A model generated the notes under the pieces. That model searched no databases. It was given only the letters and a program-made list of their open reading frames with translations, and was not told where the DNA came from. Below, in pieces: positions 46,863 through 55,908 of a stretch of 64,000 nucleotides of DNA. Made by a program: the position numbers and the translations under genes. Each line of letters opens with the position of its first letter. Position 1 is the stretch's first letter. The DNA comes from Halotalea alkalilenta DSM 17697 (lineage in GTDB: Bacteria > Pseudomonadota > Gammaproteobacteria > Pseudomonadales > Halomonadaceae), in NCBI RefSeq assembly GCF_000621205.1, contig NZ_JHYY01000037.1, positions 1 to 64,000 on the forward strand. Reading direction: 5' to 3'.

Positions 46863-49048
46863 CCGTCGAAGCCTTGAACCAGCGCACCGCGCGTATCGAT
46901 GGCGAGCTCAAGGTCTCCGGCGGCGCCGACTACGCCGGTGATCACCAGCTACCGGGCATGCTCCACGGCTATCCGGTGGTCAGCCCGGTCGCCAGCGGCC
47001 GGCTCGAGCGGCTCGACTTCGATGCGGCGATGGGCGCGCCGGGGGTGGTCGAGATCATCCATGGCGGCAACTTCCCCCGGCTCAACCGCTCGCCGGATTC
47101 GATGGCCGAGGAGAACAAGGTCGGCGAGGTCCGTCTGCCGTTCGAGGACGATCAGATCCACTACCATGGACAGTATCTCGCCCTGGTGGTCGCCGACAGC
47201 TTCGAGCACGCCCGCGCCGCCGCTCGTCTGGTCAGCATCGAATTCAGCTGCGCGCCGGCGGTGGCTGGACTCTCGAGCGCGGGGGAGGGACGAGAAGTGG
47301 ACGACGAGGCGGTGACCCTCGGCGAGCCGGCGCGCGCGCTCGCCGCCGCCGAAGTGAGGATCGATGCCGAGTACCGCATCGCCACCGAGGCCCACGCGGT
47401 GATGGAGACCCATGCGACGCTCGCGAGCTGGCAGGACGACCGGCTGACGGTGTACGAGTCGACCCAGGGCGTAGTGTTCCACCGCAATGCCCTGGCGCAG
47501 GTCTTCGCCATGGCACCCGAGCAGGTCGAGGTGATCGCCCACTACATCGGTTCGGGCTTCGGTTCGAAGCTCTTCATGTGGCCGCATTCGGTGATCACCT
47601 GCGCTGCCGCGCGTCTCCTCGGCCGCCCGGTGAGGACGGTACTGCCGCGGCAGTGGAACTTCGCCAATACAGGCCATCGGCCGGCCTCGCTGCAGCGGGT
47701 GCGCCTCGGCGCCGACCGCGACGGCAAGCTCCAGGCGATCCTCCACGACGCGCTCAACGAGACCTCCCCGGTCGAGGCCTACAGCGACTCCTGCGCCTCG
47801 GCCACCCCGAGCATGTACGCCTGCGACCATGTCGCGGTGACCCAGCGTATCGCCGAGGTCAACCACGGCACCCCGACCTCGATGCGTGCGCCGGGGGAGG
47901 CGAGCGGCAATTTCGCCCTCGAGACCGCGCTCGATGAGCTAGCCGTCGAGCTCGGGGTCTGCCCGGTCGAGCTGCGCAGGCGCAACTTCACCGTGCGCGA
48001 CCCGGCGAGCGGCCTGCCGTGGTCGAGCAACCACCTGCTCGAATGCTTCGACGATGCCGCGGGGCGCTTCGGCTGGGAGCGACGCGACCCCACCCCGCGT
48101 TCGATGCGCGATGGCCATGAGCTGATCGGCTACGGGATGGCGACCCAGAGCTGGAGCGCGATGCGCAAGCACTGCACCGCGCGGGCCTCGTTTCTCGCCG
48201 ATGGACGGCTCTCGATCGCCACCGGTACCCAGGACATCGGCACCGGCACCTATACCATCGTCGCCCAGACTGCCAGCCAGCTCAGCGGCGTGCCGCTCGA
48301 TCGGGTCGAGGTCAAGCTCGGCGACTCGCAGCTGCCCGCCGGCCCGCTATCCGGCGGCTCGATGGCCACCGCCTCGACCCTGCCGGCGGTGGCGGGTGCG
48401 GTGCGCGAGGCGATCGCCACACTCCAACGGCTCTCGATCGGCGAGGGGGGACGCTTCGAGGACGCCGCGCCGTCGGCGCTCGAGTTCCGCGATGGCCGGC
48501 TGTGGCACGGCGACGAATCGGCGAGCGTGGCGGAGCTGCTCCAGACGCTCGAGCGCGGCAGCGTGGATGCGGTGGTGAGCACCGCGCCGGGCGACGAGCA
48601 AAAGCGCGCGAGCTTTCGCTCGTTCGGCGCGGTGTTCGTCGAGGTGCGCTGGGACCCGGGCATCTCGCGGCTCAGGGTGGCGCGGGTGGTCTCGACCATC
48701 GACGGTGGACGGATGATCAATCCGCTCACCGCGCACAACCAGCTCGAGGGGGGCGTGGTGATGGGGCTCGGCATGGCGCTGTTCGAGCGGCTCGAATACG
48801 AGCGCGATGGCCGGCTGCACAACCATAACTTCGCCGACTACATCGTGCCGGTGCACGCCGACATGCCGGAGATCGAACTGGTGACCCTCGACTACCCGGA
48901 CCTGGCGTTCAACGAATTCGGCGCTCGGGGTGTCGGTGAGATCGGCCTGACCGGGGTCGGCGCGGCGGTATCGAACGCGGTCTTCCATGCCACCGGCAAG
49001 CGGATCCGCGAACTGCCGATCCGCCTCGAGGCGCTGCTGGAGGAGTGA
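46859..49048 (+). CDS. paoC: Aldehyde oxidoreductase molybdenum-binding subunit, PaoC-like
   Basis: A 729-residue molybdopterin subunit. It contains the substrate-channel and cofactor regions GSGFGSKLFMWPH, RAPGEASGNFALE, TGTQDIGTGTYT and, near the end, ARGVGEIGLTG, in which Glu694 is the expected catalytic base. In E. coli PaoABC oxidises aromatic and other aldehydes to acids, protecting the cell. The enzyme needs MCD cofactor and a PaoD/XdhC-type chaperone; neither is in the window. Translationally coupled to paoB. Substrate range here unknown. Confidence 0.92.
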   Translation: MTVEALNQRTARIDGELKVSGGADYAGDHQLPGMLHGYPVVSPVASGRLERLDFDAAMGAPGVVEIIHGGNFPRLNRSPDSMAEENKVGEVRLPFEDDQIHYHGQYLALVVADSFEHARAAARLVSIEFSCAPAVAGLSSAGEGREVDDEAVTLGEPARALAAAEVRIDAEYRIATEAHAVMETHATLASWQDDRLTVYESTQGVVFHRNALAQVFAMAPEQVEVIAHYIGSGFGSKLFMWPHSVITCAAARLLGRPVRTVLPRQWNFANTGHRPASLQRVRLGADRDGKLQAILHDALNETSPVEAYSDSCASATPSMYACDHVAVTQRIAEVNHGTPTSMRAPGEASGNFALETALDELAVELGVCPVELRRRNFTVRDPASGLPWSSNHLLECFDDAAGRFGWERRDPTPRSMRDGHELIGYGMATQSWSAMRKHCTARASFLADGRLSIATGTQDIGTGTYTIVAQTASQLSGVPLDRVEVKLGDSQLPAGPLSGGSMATASTLPAVAGAVREAIATLQRLSIGEGGRFEDAAPSALEFRDGRLWHGDESASVAELLQTLERGSVDAVVSTAPGDEQKRASFRSFGAVFVEVRWDPGISRLRVARVVSTIDGGRMINPLTAHNQLEGGVVMGLGMALFERLEYERDGRLHNHNFADYIVPVHADMPEIELVTLDYPDLAFNEFGARGVGEIGLTGVGAAVSNAVFHATGKRIRELPIRLEALLEE

Positions 49049-49079
49049 GCCCGCGGAGGTTCCCTATTTCGATCGCCCC

Positions 49080-49107
49080 GGTGAAGCCGCAGCGATGCGG
49101 CTTCACC
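49080..49107. terminator. Terminator downstream of paoC
   Basis: A perfect 12-bp stem (49080-49091 with 49096-49107) with a GCGA tetraloop, 31 bp after the paoC stop, followed by GTCTTCGGTT. It separates paoABC from the following exporter gene. Confidence 0.65.
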
Positions 49108-49197
49108 GTCTTCGGTTACACTGCCGGATCGCCGCTCGTCGGGTCGATTCGACCCGGCGGCGGCAGCTCGGGCGTGCGGACCGGTTGGGGAGCGACG

Positions 49198-50070
49198 ATG
49201 GGTAGTACCGGCAAAGGGATCCTGGCGATGTGCGGCGGTGTGTTCTGCATGGCGGCGGGGGATGCGGTGACCAAGGGGCTCGGCGCCGACCATTCGGCGG
49301 TGCAGATCGTCTTCTTTCGCAGCCTGGTCTCGCTGCCGCTGGTGGTTCTGATCGCCCATCGCTTCGGCGGCATCCATAAGCTCTCCACCCGGCGCCCCGG
49401 CGTCCATCTGCTTCGCGGGCTGTTCGCCACCGGCAGCGTCTACTGCTTCGTCATTGGCCTTGGCATGCTGCCGCTTGCCGATCTGACCGCGATCGGCTTC
49501 GTCGCGCCGCTGCTGGTGACGCTGCTCTCCTGGCCGCTGCTCGGCGAGCGGGTCGCCACCATACCGCTGGTCGCGGTACTGCTCGGCTTCATCGGCGTGC
49601 TGGTGGTGGCGCGGCCGAGCGGCGGGCTCGAGCCGGGGGTGCTGGTGGTGCTGTGCGCCGCGGCCTGCTACGCGATGACGATGATCACCACGCGCCGCTA
49701 TGGGCTGCGCGAGTATCTGTGGGCGATGGTGTTCTACGCGCTGCTGATGCCATTCCTGGTCAGCCTGGTGCTGCTGCCGTTCTTCTGGACTACGCCGAGC
49801 CTGTACGCGCTGCCCGGCTTCGCACTCAGCGGGGTGCTCGGCATCGGCGCGATGCTGCTTTTGACGCTGGCTTTCAGGCAGGCACCGGCGGCGCTGGCGG
49901 CGCCGTTCGACTACACCGCGCTGATCTGGGCGGTGCTGTTCGGCTGGCTGTTCTGGAACGAGGTGCCCGACCTGATCGCGCTCGCCGGCACGGTGCTGAT
50001 CATTGGTTCCGGCCTGCTCGTCGCCTATCACGATCGCCGCACCAGCCTGAAGCGACGGCCAAGTTCGTAG
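49198..50070 (+). CDS. DMT-superfamily (EamA) transporter
   Basis: A 290-residue inner-membrane protein with ten predicted TM helices arranged as two EamA repeats. The first repeat has FFRSLVSLPLVVLIAHR and LADLTAIGFVAPLLVTLLS; the second ends APFDYTALIWAVLFGWLFWNE. ATG 49198 follows GGGGAGC. Members export amino acids, nucleosides or other metabolites. The neighbours give no clue to substrate. Confidence 0.87.
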   Translation: MGSTGKGILAMCGGVFCMAAGDAVTKGLGADHSAVQIVFFRSLVSLPLVVLIAHRFGGIHKLSTRRPGVHLLRGLFATGSVYCFVIGLGMLPLADLTAIGFVAPLLVTLLSWPLLGERVATIPLVAVLLGFIGVLVVARPSGGLEPGVLVVLCAAACYAMTMITTRRYGLREYLWAMVFYALLMPFLVSLVLLPFFWTTPSLYALPGFALSGVLGIGAMLLLTLAFRQAPAALAAPFDYTALIWAVLFGWLFWNEVPDLIALAGTVLIIGSGLLVAYHDRRTSLKRRPSS

Positions 50071-50148
50071 CGCCCAGGCCGAGAACGGGCCTGACGATCG
50101 CCTTGGTGATCGCTATGCTTGAGAACCCACCGGTTCTGGAGTGAGCGC

Positions 50149-50952
50149 ATGTCCACCGTCCGCCTGGTCACGCTGATCACCGGTGCTTCAGCGGGTATCG
50201 GTGCCGCTTTCGCCGAGACCCTGGCCGAGCGCGGCCACCATCTAGTGCTGGTCGCCCGCCGTGGCGAGCGGCTCGAGGCGTTGGCCGAGCGCCTGCGCGG
50301 TCTCTATGGCGCGCGGGTCGACTGGGTCGCGCTGGATCTCGCCGAGCCCGGCGCGGCCGAGCGTCTGATCGCTTGGTGCGATGAGCGCGAGTTCTCGATC
50401 GACTGGCTGATCAACAACGCGGGCCTCGGCATGCCGGGGCGCCTGCACGACAGCGAATGGCGCGAGCACGCCGCTTGCCTGCGGCTGATGGTCGAAGCGC
50501 CGACCGAGCTGGTCGCCCGGGCGCTGCCGATGATGCGCCGCCGCGGCTGCGGTACGGTGATCAACGTCGCCTCGCTCGCCGCCTACCTGCCCGGCACCGA
50601 GGGCCACACCCTCTATGCCGGGATCAAGGCCTATCTGCTGCGCTTCTCCGAGTCCCTGGCGCTTGAGAACCGCGCCGCCGGCGTGCGGGTCTGCGCGCTC
50701 TGCCCGGGGCTTACGCTGTCCGAGTTCCACGACGTCACCGGCACTAGGGAGCTGATGGCGAAGCTGCCCGGGTTCATGTGGCAGCGCGCCGATCAGGTGG
50801 TCGAGGCGGCGCTCGATGGGCTCGCGCGCGACCGAACCATCGTCGTTCCCGGGCGCTTCAACCGCCTGACCAAGCGGCTCGCCCGGCTGATCCCCGAGCG
50901 CCTGGCGCTATGGCTGGCGGCGCGGGAGTCGAAGCGCTACCGCCAGCTTTGA
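50149..50952 (+). CDS. Short-chain dehydrogenase/reductase, membrane-associated type
   Basis: A 267-residue classical SDR. NADP motif TLITGASAGIGAAFAETLA, basic VARRGERLE favouring NADP, NNAGLGMPG, catalytic Ser in NVASLAAYLPG and YxxxK in YAGIKAYLL. The C-terminus (RLTKRLARLIPERLALWLAARE) is amphipathic, as in DltE/KDSR-like SDRs that associate with membranes. The start follows CTGGAG. Substrate unknown. It converges with glcB, with 14 bp between stops. Confidence 0.85.
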   Translation: MSTVRLVTLITGASAGIGAAFAETLAERGHHLVLVARRGERLEALAERLRGLYGARVDWVALDLAEPGAAERLIAWCDEREFSIDWLINNAGLGMPGRLHDSEWREHAACLRLMVEAPTELVARALPMMRRRGCGTVINVASLAAYLPGTEGHTLYAGIKAYLLRFSESLALENRAAGVRVCALCPGLTLSEFHDVTGTRELMAKLPGFMWQRADQVVEAALDGLARDRTIVVPGRFNRLTKRLARLIPERLALWLAARESKRYRQL

Positions 50953-50966
50953 GCCAGGCCGAGGAG

Positions 50967-53129
50967 TCAGAACGTAGCCTTGAAGCGCCGGCGCCAGGCA
51001 TGGAGCAGCGGCTCGGTATAGCCGTTGGGCTGGTCGCGGCCTTCGAGGATCAGCGCCCGGGCGGCCTGGAACGCGTGCGAGGTCTCGAAGTCCGTCGCCA
51101 TCGGCCGGTAGGCGGGGTCCGCTGCGTTCTGGCCGTCGACTACTCGCGCCATGCGCTCGAGCGATGCCTGGATCCGCGGGCCGTCGATCACTCCGTGATG
51201 CAGCCAGTTAGCCAGCAGCTGGCTCGAGATGCGCAGCGTCGCGCGGTCCTCCATCAGTGCCACGTCGTGGATGTCGGGCACCTTGGAGCAGCCGATCCCC
51301 TGTTCGACCCAGCGCACCACATAGCCGAGGATGCTCTGGCAGTTGTTGTCGAGCTCCTCCTGGATCTCCTCCTCGCCCCAGGCGCCGCGTGGGTCGACCG
51401 GCACCTCGAGCAGGCCTTCGAGCAGCGCTTGGCCGTCGGCACCGCGGGTCTCGAGTTCGCGCTGCACGGCTTGCACCTCGACTTGGTGATAGTGCAGCGC
51501 ATGCAGCGTGGCGGCGGTGGGCGAGGGTACCCAGGCGGTATTGGCGCCCGCGCGCGGGTGGCCGATCTTCTGCTCGAGCATCGCGGCCATCAGATCGGGC
51601 ATCGCCCACATCCCCTTGCCGATCTGCGCCCGCCCGCGCAGCCCGCAGTCGAGACCGACCGCGACGTTGTTGCGCTCGTAGGCATCGATCCAGGCGGTGC
51701 CCTTCATCTCGCCCTTGCGCAGCATCGGGCCTGCTTCGATCGAGGTGTGGATCTCATCGCCGGTACGGTCGAGGAAGCCCGTGTTGATGAACACCACCCG
51801 GCTGCTCGCCGCCGCGATGCAGGCCTTGAGGTTAACGCTGGTACGGCGCTCTTCGTCCATGATCCCGATCTTGAGCGTCTCGGGCGGCAGTTCGACCAGC
51901 GCCTCGACGCGCTCGAACAGGGTATTGGCGAAGGCTACCTCGTCGGGACCGTGCATCTTGGGCTTGACGATGTAGACGCTGCCGCTGCGCGAATTGCCAC
52001 GCCGGGCAAGATCGTACTTGGCGATCAGGGCGGTGGTCACGGCGTCGAGGATGCCCTCGAACACCTCCTCGCCATCGGCGTCGAGCAGCGTAGGGTTGGT
52101 CATCAGGTGGCCTACGTTGCGCACCAGCAGCAGCGAGCGTCCGGGCAGGGTGAGGCTGCCGCCTTCGGGGCGCTGATAGTCGCGATCCTCGGCCAGCCGG
52201 CGGGTGAAGCTGCGCCCCCCTTTGTCGATCCGCTCGCTGAGGTCGCCCTTCATCAGCCCCAGCCAGTTGCGATAGATCCCGACCTTGTCCTCGGCGTCGA
52301 CCGCGGCGACCGAATCCTCGCAGTCGACGATCGTCGATAGCGCGGCTTCGAGCAGCAAGTCCTTGACCCCGGCCGGGTCGTGCGCGCCGATCGGATGGTC
52401 GCGCTCGATCTGCAGCTCGGCGTGCAGGCCGTGATGGGTGAACAGCAGCGCCGAGGGCGCCTGCGGCTCGCCGCGAAAGCCGGCCAGCGCCTTGGCGTCG
52501 GCGAGGGTGGCGACGGCGCCGCCCTCGAGCTCACCATGCAGCCGGCCGTCGTCGATCGCATAGCCCAGGACCTGCGCATGGCTGCCGCGGTCGAGCGGGG
52601 CGATGGTATCGAGCAGGGCCTTGGCGTAGGCCACCACCTTGGCACCGCGCTGGGGATTGTACTCATTGCCCGGCGCGAGCTCGCCGTCGAGGGGAATCGC
52701 ATCGGTACCGTAGAGCGCATCGAACAGCGAGCCCCAGCGGGCATTGGCGGCGTTCAACGTGTAGCGGGCGTTGCTCAGCGGCACGACCAGCTGGGGCCCG
52801 GCGAGCTCGGCGAGCTCGCGGTCGACGTTGGTGGTGCTCACCGTGACCTCGCGGGGCGCCTCGACCAGGTAGCCGATCTCGCTGAGGAATCGACGGTAGC
52901 CCTGTGGGTCCTCGATCCGTCCGGGATGTGAGCGGTGCCAGTCGTCGATGGTGCGGGCGAGCTCGTCGCGGCGCTCGAGCAGTGCGCGATTGATCGGCGT
53001 CAGCTGGTGGACGAGTTCGTCAAGCCCGCGCCAGAACGGTTCGGCTTCGAGTTCGAGCCCGGGCAGGACTTCTTCTTCGATGAAGCGCTGGTAGAGCGGG
53101 TCGATTCGCAACTGCAGGGATGTACTCAT
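50967..53129 (-). CDS. glcB: Malate synthase G
   Basis: A 720-residue malate synthase G, which condenses glyoxylate with acetyl-CoA to malate. The length matches the G isoform. Conserved segments include [31 protein letters not shown] (here [16 protein letters not shown]), [14 protein letters not shown] (Mg ligands Glu/Asp) and [13 protein letters not shown]; the catalytic Asp lies in [19 protein letters not shown]. Start 53129 has GGAGCC ten bases upstream. It is last in the glc operon, using the glyoxylate that GlcDEF makes. Confidence 0.97.
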   Translation of the reverse strand: MSTSLQLRIDPLYQRFIEEEVLPGLELEAEPFWRGLDELVHQLTPINRALLERRDELARTIDDWHRSHPGRIEDPQGYRRFLSEIGYLVEAPREVTVSTTNVDRELAELAGPQLVVPLSNARYTLNAANARWGSLFDALYGTDAIPLDGELAPGNEYNPQRGAKVVAYAKALLDTIAPLDRGSHAQVLGYAIDDGRLHGELEGGAVATLADAKALAGFRGEPQAPSALLFTHHGLHAELQIERDHPIGAHDPAGVKDLLLEAALSTIVDCEDSVAAVDAEDKVGIYRNWLGLMKGDLSERIDKGGRSFTRRLAEDRDYQRPEGGSLTLPGRSLLLVRNVGHLMTNPTLLDADGEEVFEGILDAVTTALIAKYDLARRGNSRSGSVYIVKPKMHGPDEVAFANTLFERVEALVELPPETLKIGIMDEERRTSVNLKACIAAASSRVVFINTGFLDRTGDEIHTSIEAGPMLRKGEMKGTAWIDAYERNNVAVGLDCGLRGRAQIGKGMWAMPDLMAAMLEQKIGHPRAGANTAWVPSPTAATLHALHYHQVEVQAVQRELETRGADGQALLEGLLEVPVDPRGAWGEEEIQEELDNNCQSILGYVVRWVEQGIGCSKVPDIHDVALMEDRATLRISSQLLANWLHHGVIDGPRIQASLERMARVVDGQNAADPAYRPMATDFETSHAFQAARALILEGRDQPNGYTEPLLHAWRRRFKATF

Positions 53130-53160
53130 GGCTGGGCTCCAGGTCGAAAGGTGATGGAAT

Positions 53161-53568
53161 TCAATGCTCGAGGGCGGCGATCGCGGCGAGGGCGACACGC
53201 TCGTCCTGGTCGGGCAGTACCCCGGAGACGCCGACCGCGCCGATCACCCAGTCGTCGATCTTGATCGGCACTCCGCCGGTAAGCGTGGCCTTGAGCACCG
53301 GTGCGGAGAGGAAGGCGCTGCGGCCGGAGTTGATCATCTCCTCGTACTGGCGTGAGGCGCGCCGGCCCAGCGCCGCGGTGCGGGCTTTCTGCTCGGCGAT
53401 GTAGGCGCCGATCGGCGCGCTGCCGTCGAGGCGGGCCAGCGCCAGTGGATGGCCGCCTTCGTCGACCACCGCGATGGCCACCGCCCAGCCCTGGGCTTCG
53501 GCCTCCTGGCGGGCCGCCGCGACGAGTCGTTCCACATCGGCGTAGTCGAGCATCGGTCTAGTGTGCAT
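53161..53568 (-). CDS. glcG: GlcG, haem-binding-like protein of the glycolate operon
   Basis: A 135-residue GlcG/HbpS-family protein: [33 protein letters not shown] and [18 protein letters not shown]. Its role in glycolate use is undefined; relatives (HbpS) bind haem or corrinoids. The start at 53568 has AAGGAGAG and overlaps the end of glcF by 11 bp, so the genes are coupled. Lies between glcF and glcB, the same order as in E. coli. Confidence 0.9.
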   Translation of the reverse strand: MHTRPMLDYADVERLVAAARQEAEAQGWAVAIAVVDEGGHPLALARLDGSAPIGAYIAEQKARTAALGRRASRQYEEMINSGRSAFLSAPVLKATLTGGVPIKIDDWVIGAVGVSGVLPDQDERVALAAIAALEH

Positions 53569-54841
53569 GGGTCTCTCCTTGGCTAGGGGATAGGGAATGA
53601 GGTGTGGGTGTTTGCGCTGGCGCGGGAATGGCAAAGGCCTCGTCGACCACTTCCAGCCAGTGGCGCACCGGCGTTCGCCCGGCGCTGTCCAGGTGGGTCT
53701 GGCAGCCGATGTTGGCAGTGACGATCAGCGCTGGCGCGCCCTGCTCCAGCGCTCGCATCCGCTCGTCGCGCAGCCGCTTGGAGAGCGCGGGCTGGGTGAT
53801 CGAGTAGCTGCCGGCGGAGCCGCAGCAGAGGTGCCCATCGGCGACCGGCGAGAGCTCGAAGCCGAGCCGCTTGAGCAGCGCGTCGAGCGCACCGCCAAGG
53901 CGTTGGGCATGGGTCAGCGAGCAGGGTGAATGCACTGCCAGCCGCGGCGGCGAATGCGGCTGGCCTAGGCGCTCGAGCGGCGCCTCCTTGAAGACCTCGA
54001 CCGGGTCGCGGGCAAGCTGGCTGACCCGCAGTGCCTTGTCGGCATAGTCGGGATCGCGGGCGAGCAGCTTGCCGTACTCCTTGACGAAGGCGCCACAGCC
54101 GCTGGCGCTGACCAGGATCGCCTCGACCCCGCGCTCGATCGCGGGCCACCAGGCATCGATGTTGCGTCGCGCCCGGTCGAGCCCTTGGCGCTGGGCATCG
54201 AGATGGAAGTCGATCGCACCGCAGCAGCCGGCGGCGGGCTCGAGGCTGATGTCGAGGCGGTCGAGCAGGCGCGCGGCGGCGGCGTTGGTGTTGGGCGACA
54301 GACCCGGCTGCACGCAGCCCGAAAGCGCCAGCATCCGCCGTGGATGACGCGGCGCCGGCCAGTGCCCGGATGCGGCTATCCGTCTTGGCAGGTGGTCGGC
54401 GAGCGCGGCCGGCAGCCAGCGGCGCATCCGGGTCGCGCCGGTCGCCAGTGGAGTGAACAGCCAAGCGCGCGGTACCAAGGTGCGCAGCCCCAGGCGCAGC
54501 GCGCGCTGTTTGATCGGTCGCGACTGCTGCTGGTCGAGGGCTTCGCGCCCGATATCGAGCAGGCGGTGGTAGTCGACCCCCGAGGGGCAGGTGGTTTCGC
54601 AGTTGCGACAGCTCAGGCAGCGGTCGAGGTGCGCGCGGGTAGCGGGACCTGCCTTGTCTTCCTCGAGGAAGGTCTTGATCAGGTAGATTCGCCCGCGAGG
54701 ACCATCGAGCTCGTTACCCAGCTGCTGGTAGGTCGGGCAGGTGGCGTTGCAGAAGCCGCAGTGCACGCAGCTGCGCAGGATGCGCTCGGCTTCGGCGGCA
54801 TCGGGCAGGCGCAGGGCGCTGGGACTCAAATGGGTTCGCAT
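53558..54841 (-). CDS. glcF: Glycolate oxidase iron-sulfur subunit
   Basis: A 427-residue subunit. Two [4Fe-4S] motifs, CVHCGFCNATCP (about 26-37) and CLSCRNCETTCP (about 75-86), are followed by two Cys-Cys-Gly domains (AGCCGAIDFH and HLCCGSAGSYS). It passes electrons from the GlcD flavin to the membrane quinone pool, probably as a peripheral inner-membrane protein. It begins 3 bp after the glcE stop and overlaps glcG. Confidence 0.95.
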   Translation of the reverse strand: MRTHLSPSALRLPDAAEAERILRSCVHCGFCNATCPTYQQLGNELDGPRGRIYLIKTFLEEDKAGPATRAHLDRCLSCRNCETTCPSGVDYHRLLDIGREALDQQQSRPIKQRALRLGLRTLVPRAWLFTPLATGATRMRRWLPAALADHLPRRIAASGHWPAPRHPRRMLALSGCVQPGLSPNTNAAAARLLDRLDISLEPAAGCCGAIDFHLDAQRQGLDRARRNIDAWWPAIERGVEAILVSASGCGAFVKEYGKLLARDPDYADKALRVSQLARDPVEVFKEAPLERLGQPHSPPRLAVHSPCSLTHAQRLGGALDALLKRLGFELSPVADGHLCCGSAGSYSITQPALSKRLRDERMRALEQGAPALIVTANIGCQTHLDSAGRTPVRHWLEVVDEAFAIPAPAQTPTPHSLSPSQGETHAH

Positions 54842-54844
54842 CGC

Positions 54845-55906
54845 TCAGAGCTCCGGGTAGAGGCGGCCAGGGTTGAAGATCCCCAACGGGTCGAGCTGGG
54901 CCTTGAGCCGCTGGTGGTAGCGCAGCATGACCGCGTCGAGCGGTGTGAACGGCAGCTCCACCTGGGCACCGTCGAAACAGCAGGCGTGGCCACCGCAGCG
55001 CCGGGCCTCGGCGTGGATCCTCGTCGCCGGCGCATCGCTCTTCAGCCAGTGCTGGGCGCCGCCCCAGTCGAGCAGCGCTTCGCCTTCGATCGGCAGCCGC
55101 GCAGTGCCGGGCGGCAGCGACAGTCGCCACAGCGGACGCGGATCGTCGAACAGCTCGAGCTCGAAGCGTCGAAGCCGTTGCCACCACTGGTCATCGAACC
55201 GCTCGCCGCCGAGCCGGGCGTGGGTCGCGGCAACCGCCGCCTCGCCTCCCTCGAGCCGCAGCCGCAGCGCCTTGCCATCGTGGCAGGCACCGGCGAGCGG
55301 CAGCGGCTGGGCCCGCCACTTGGCCAGCCGCCGGGCGGCCTCCTCCCAGCCGAGTTCGAAACGCAGACTGAGTTGGGCACGCGGTTTCGGCAGCACCTTG
55401 AGCGATACCTCGGTGATCACACCAAGGCAGCCGTGGCTGCCGGTCATCAGCCGGGAGAGGTCGTAGCCGGCGACGTTCTTCATCACTTCGCCACCGAAGC
55501 GCAGTGCCTGGCCCTTGGCATCGATCACCCGCACGCCGAGGACGAAGTCGCGCAGCGCCCCGGCCCAAGGGCGGCGCGGACCGGAGAGCCCGCTCGCCAC
55601 CGCGCCGCCGAGGGTGCAGGCGGGGCCGGTGAGCAGAGGTTCATAGGGCAGCATCTGGCCCGCCTGGTTGAGCCGCGCTTCGAGCTCGGCAAGCGGAGTG
55701 CCGGCGCGGGCGGTGACCACCAGTTCGCTCGGTTCGAAGCTCACCACCCCGCGGTGCCCAGCGAGGCTCAGCGGCTCGCCGACCACCGCGCGGCCGAGCC
55801 CGCGCTTGGTGTCGCCGCCGATGATGCGCAGCGCGTATCGCCCGGCGGCGGCTTCACGCACCTGGGCGCAGAGCGATTCGGTCAGATCGGGATGCTCGGT
55901 ATCCAT
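54845..55906 (-). CDS. glcE: Glycolate oxidase FAD-binding subunit
   Basis: A 353-residue PCMH-type flavoprotein subunit. LRIIGGDTKRGLGR, LVVTARAGTPLAELEA, GGAVASGLSGPRRPW and NVAGYDLSRLMTGSHG are GlcE hallmarks. It forms part of the GlcDEF glycolate dehydrogenase. Start 55906 lies 3 bp from the glcD stop; ribosome binding depends on the end of glcD. Ends 3 bp before glcF. Confidence 0.95.
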   Translation of the reverse strand: MDTEHPDLTESLCAQVREAAAGRYALRIIGGDTKRGLGRAVVGEPLSLAGHRGVVSFEPSELVVTARAGTPLAELEARLNQAGQMLPYEPLLTGPACTLGGAVASGLSGPRRPWAGALRDFVLGVRVIDAKGQALRFGGEVMKNVAGYDLSRLMTGSHGCLGVITEVSLKVLPKPRAQLSLRFELGWEEAARRLAKWRAQPLPLAGACHDGKALRLRLEGGEAAVAATHARLGGERFDDQWWQRLRRFELELFDDPRPLWRLSLPPGTARLPIEGEALLDWGGAQHWLKSDAPATRIHAEARRCGGHACCFDGAQVELPFTPLDAVMLRYHQRLKAQLDPLGIFNPGRLYPEL

Positions 55907-55908
55907 GA

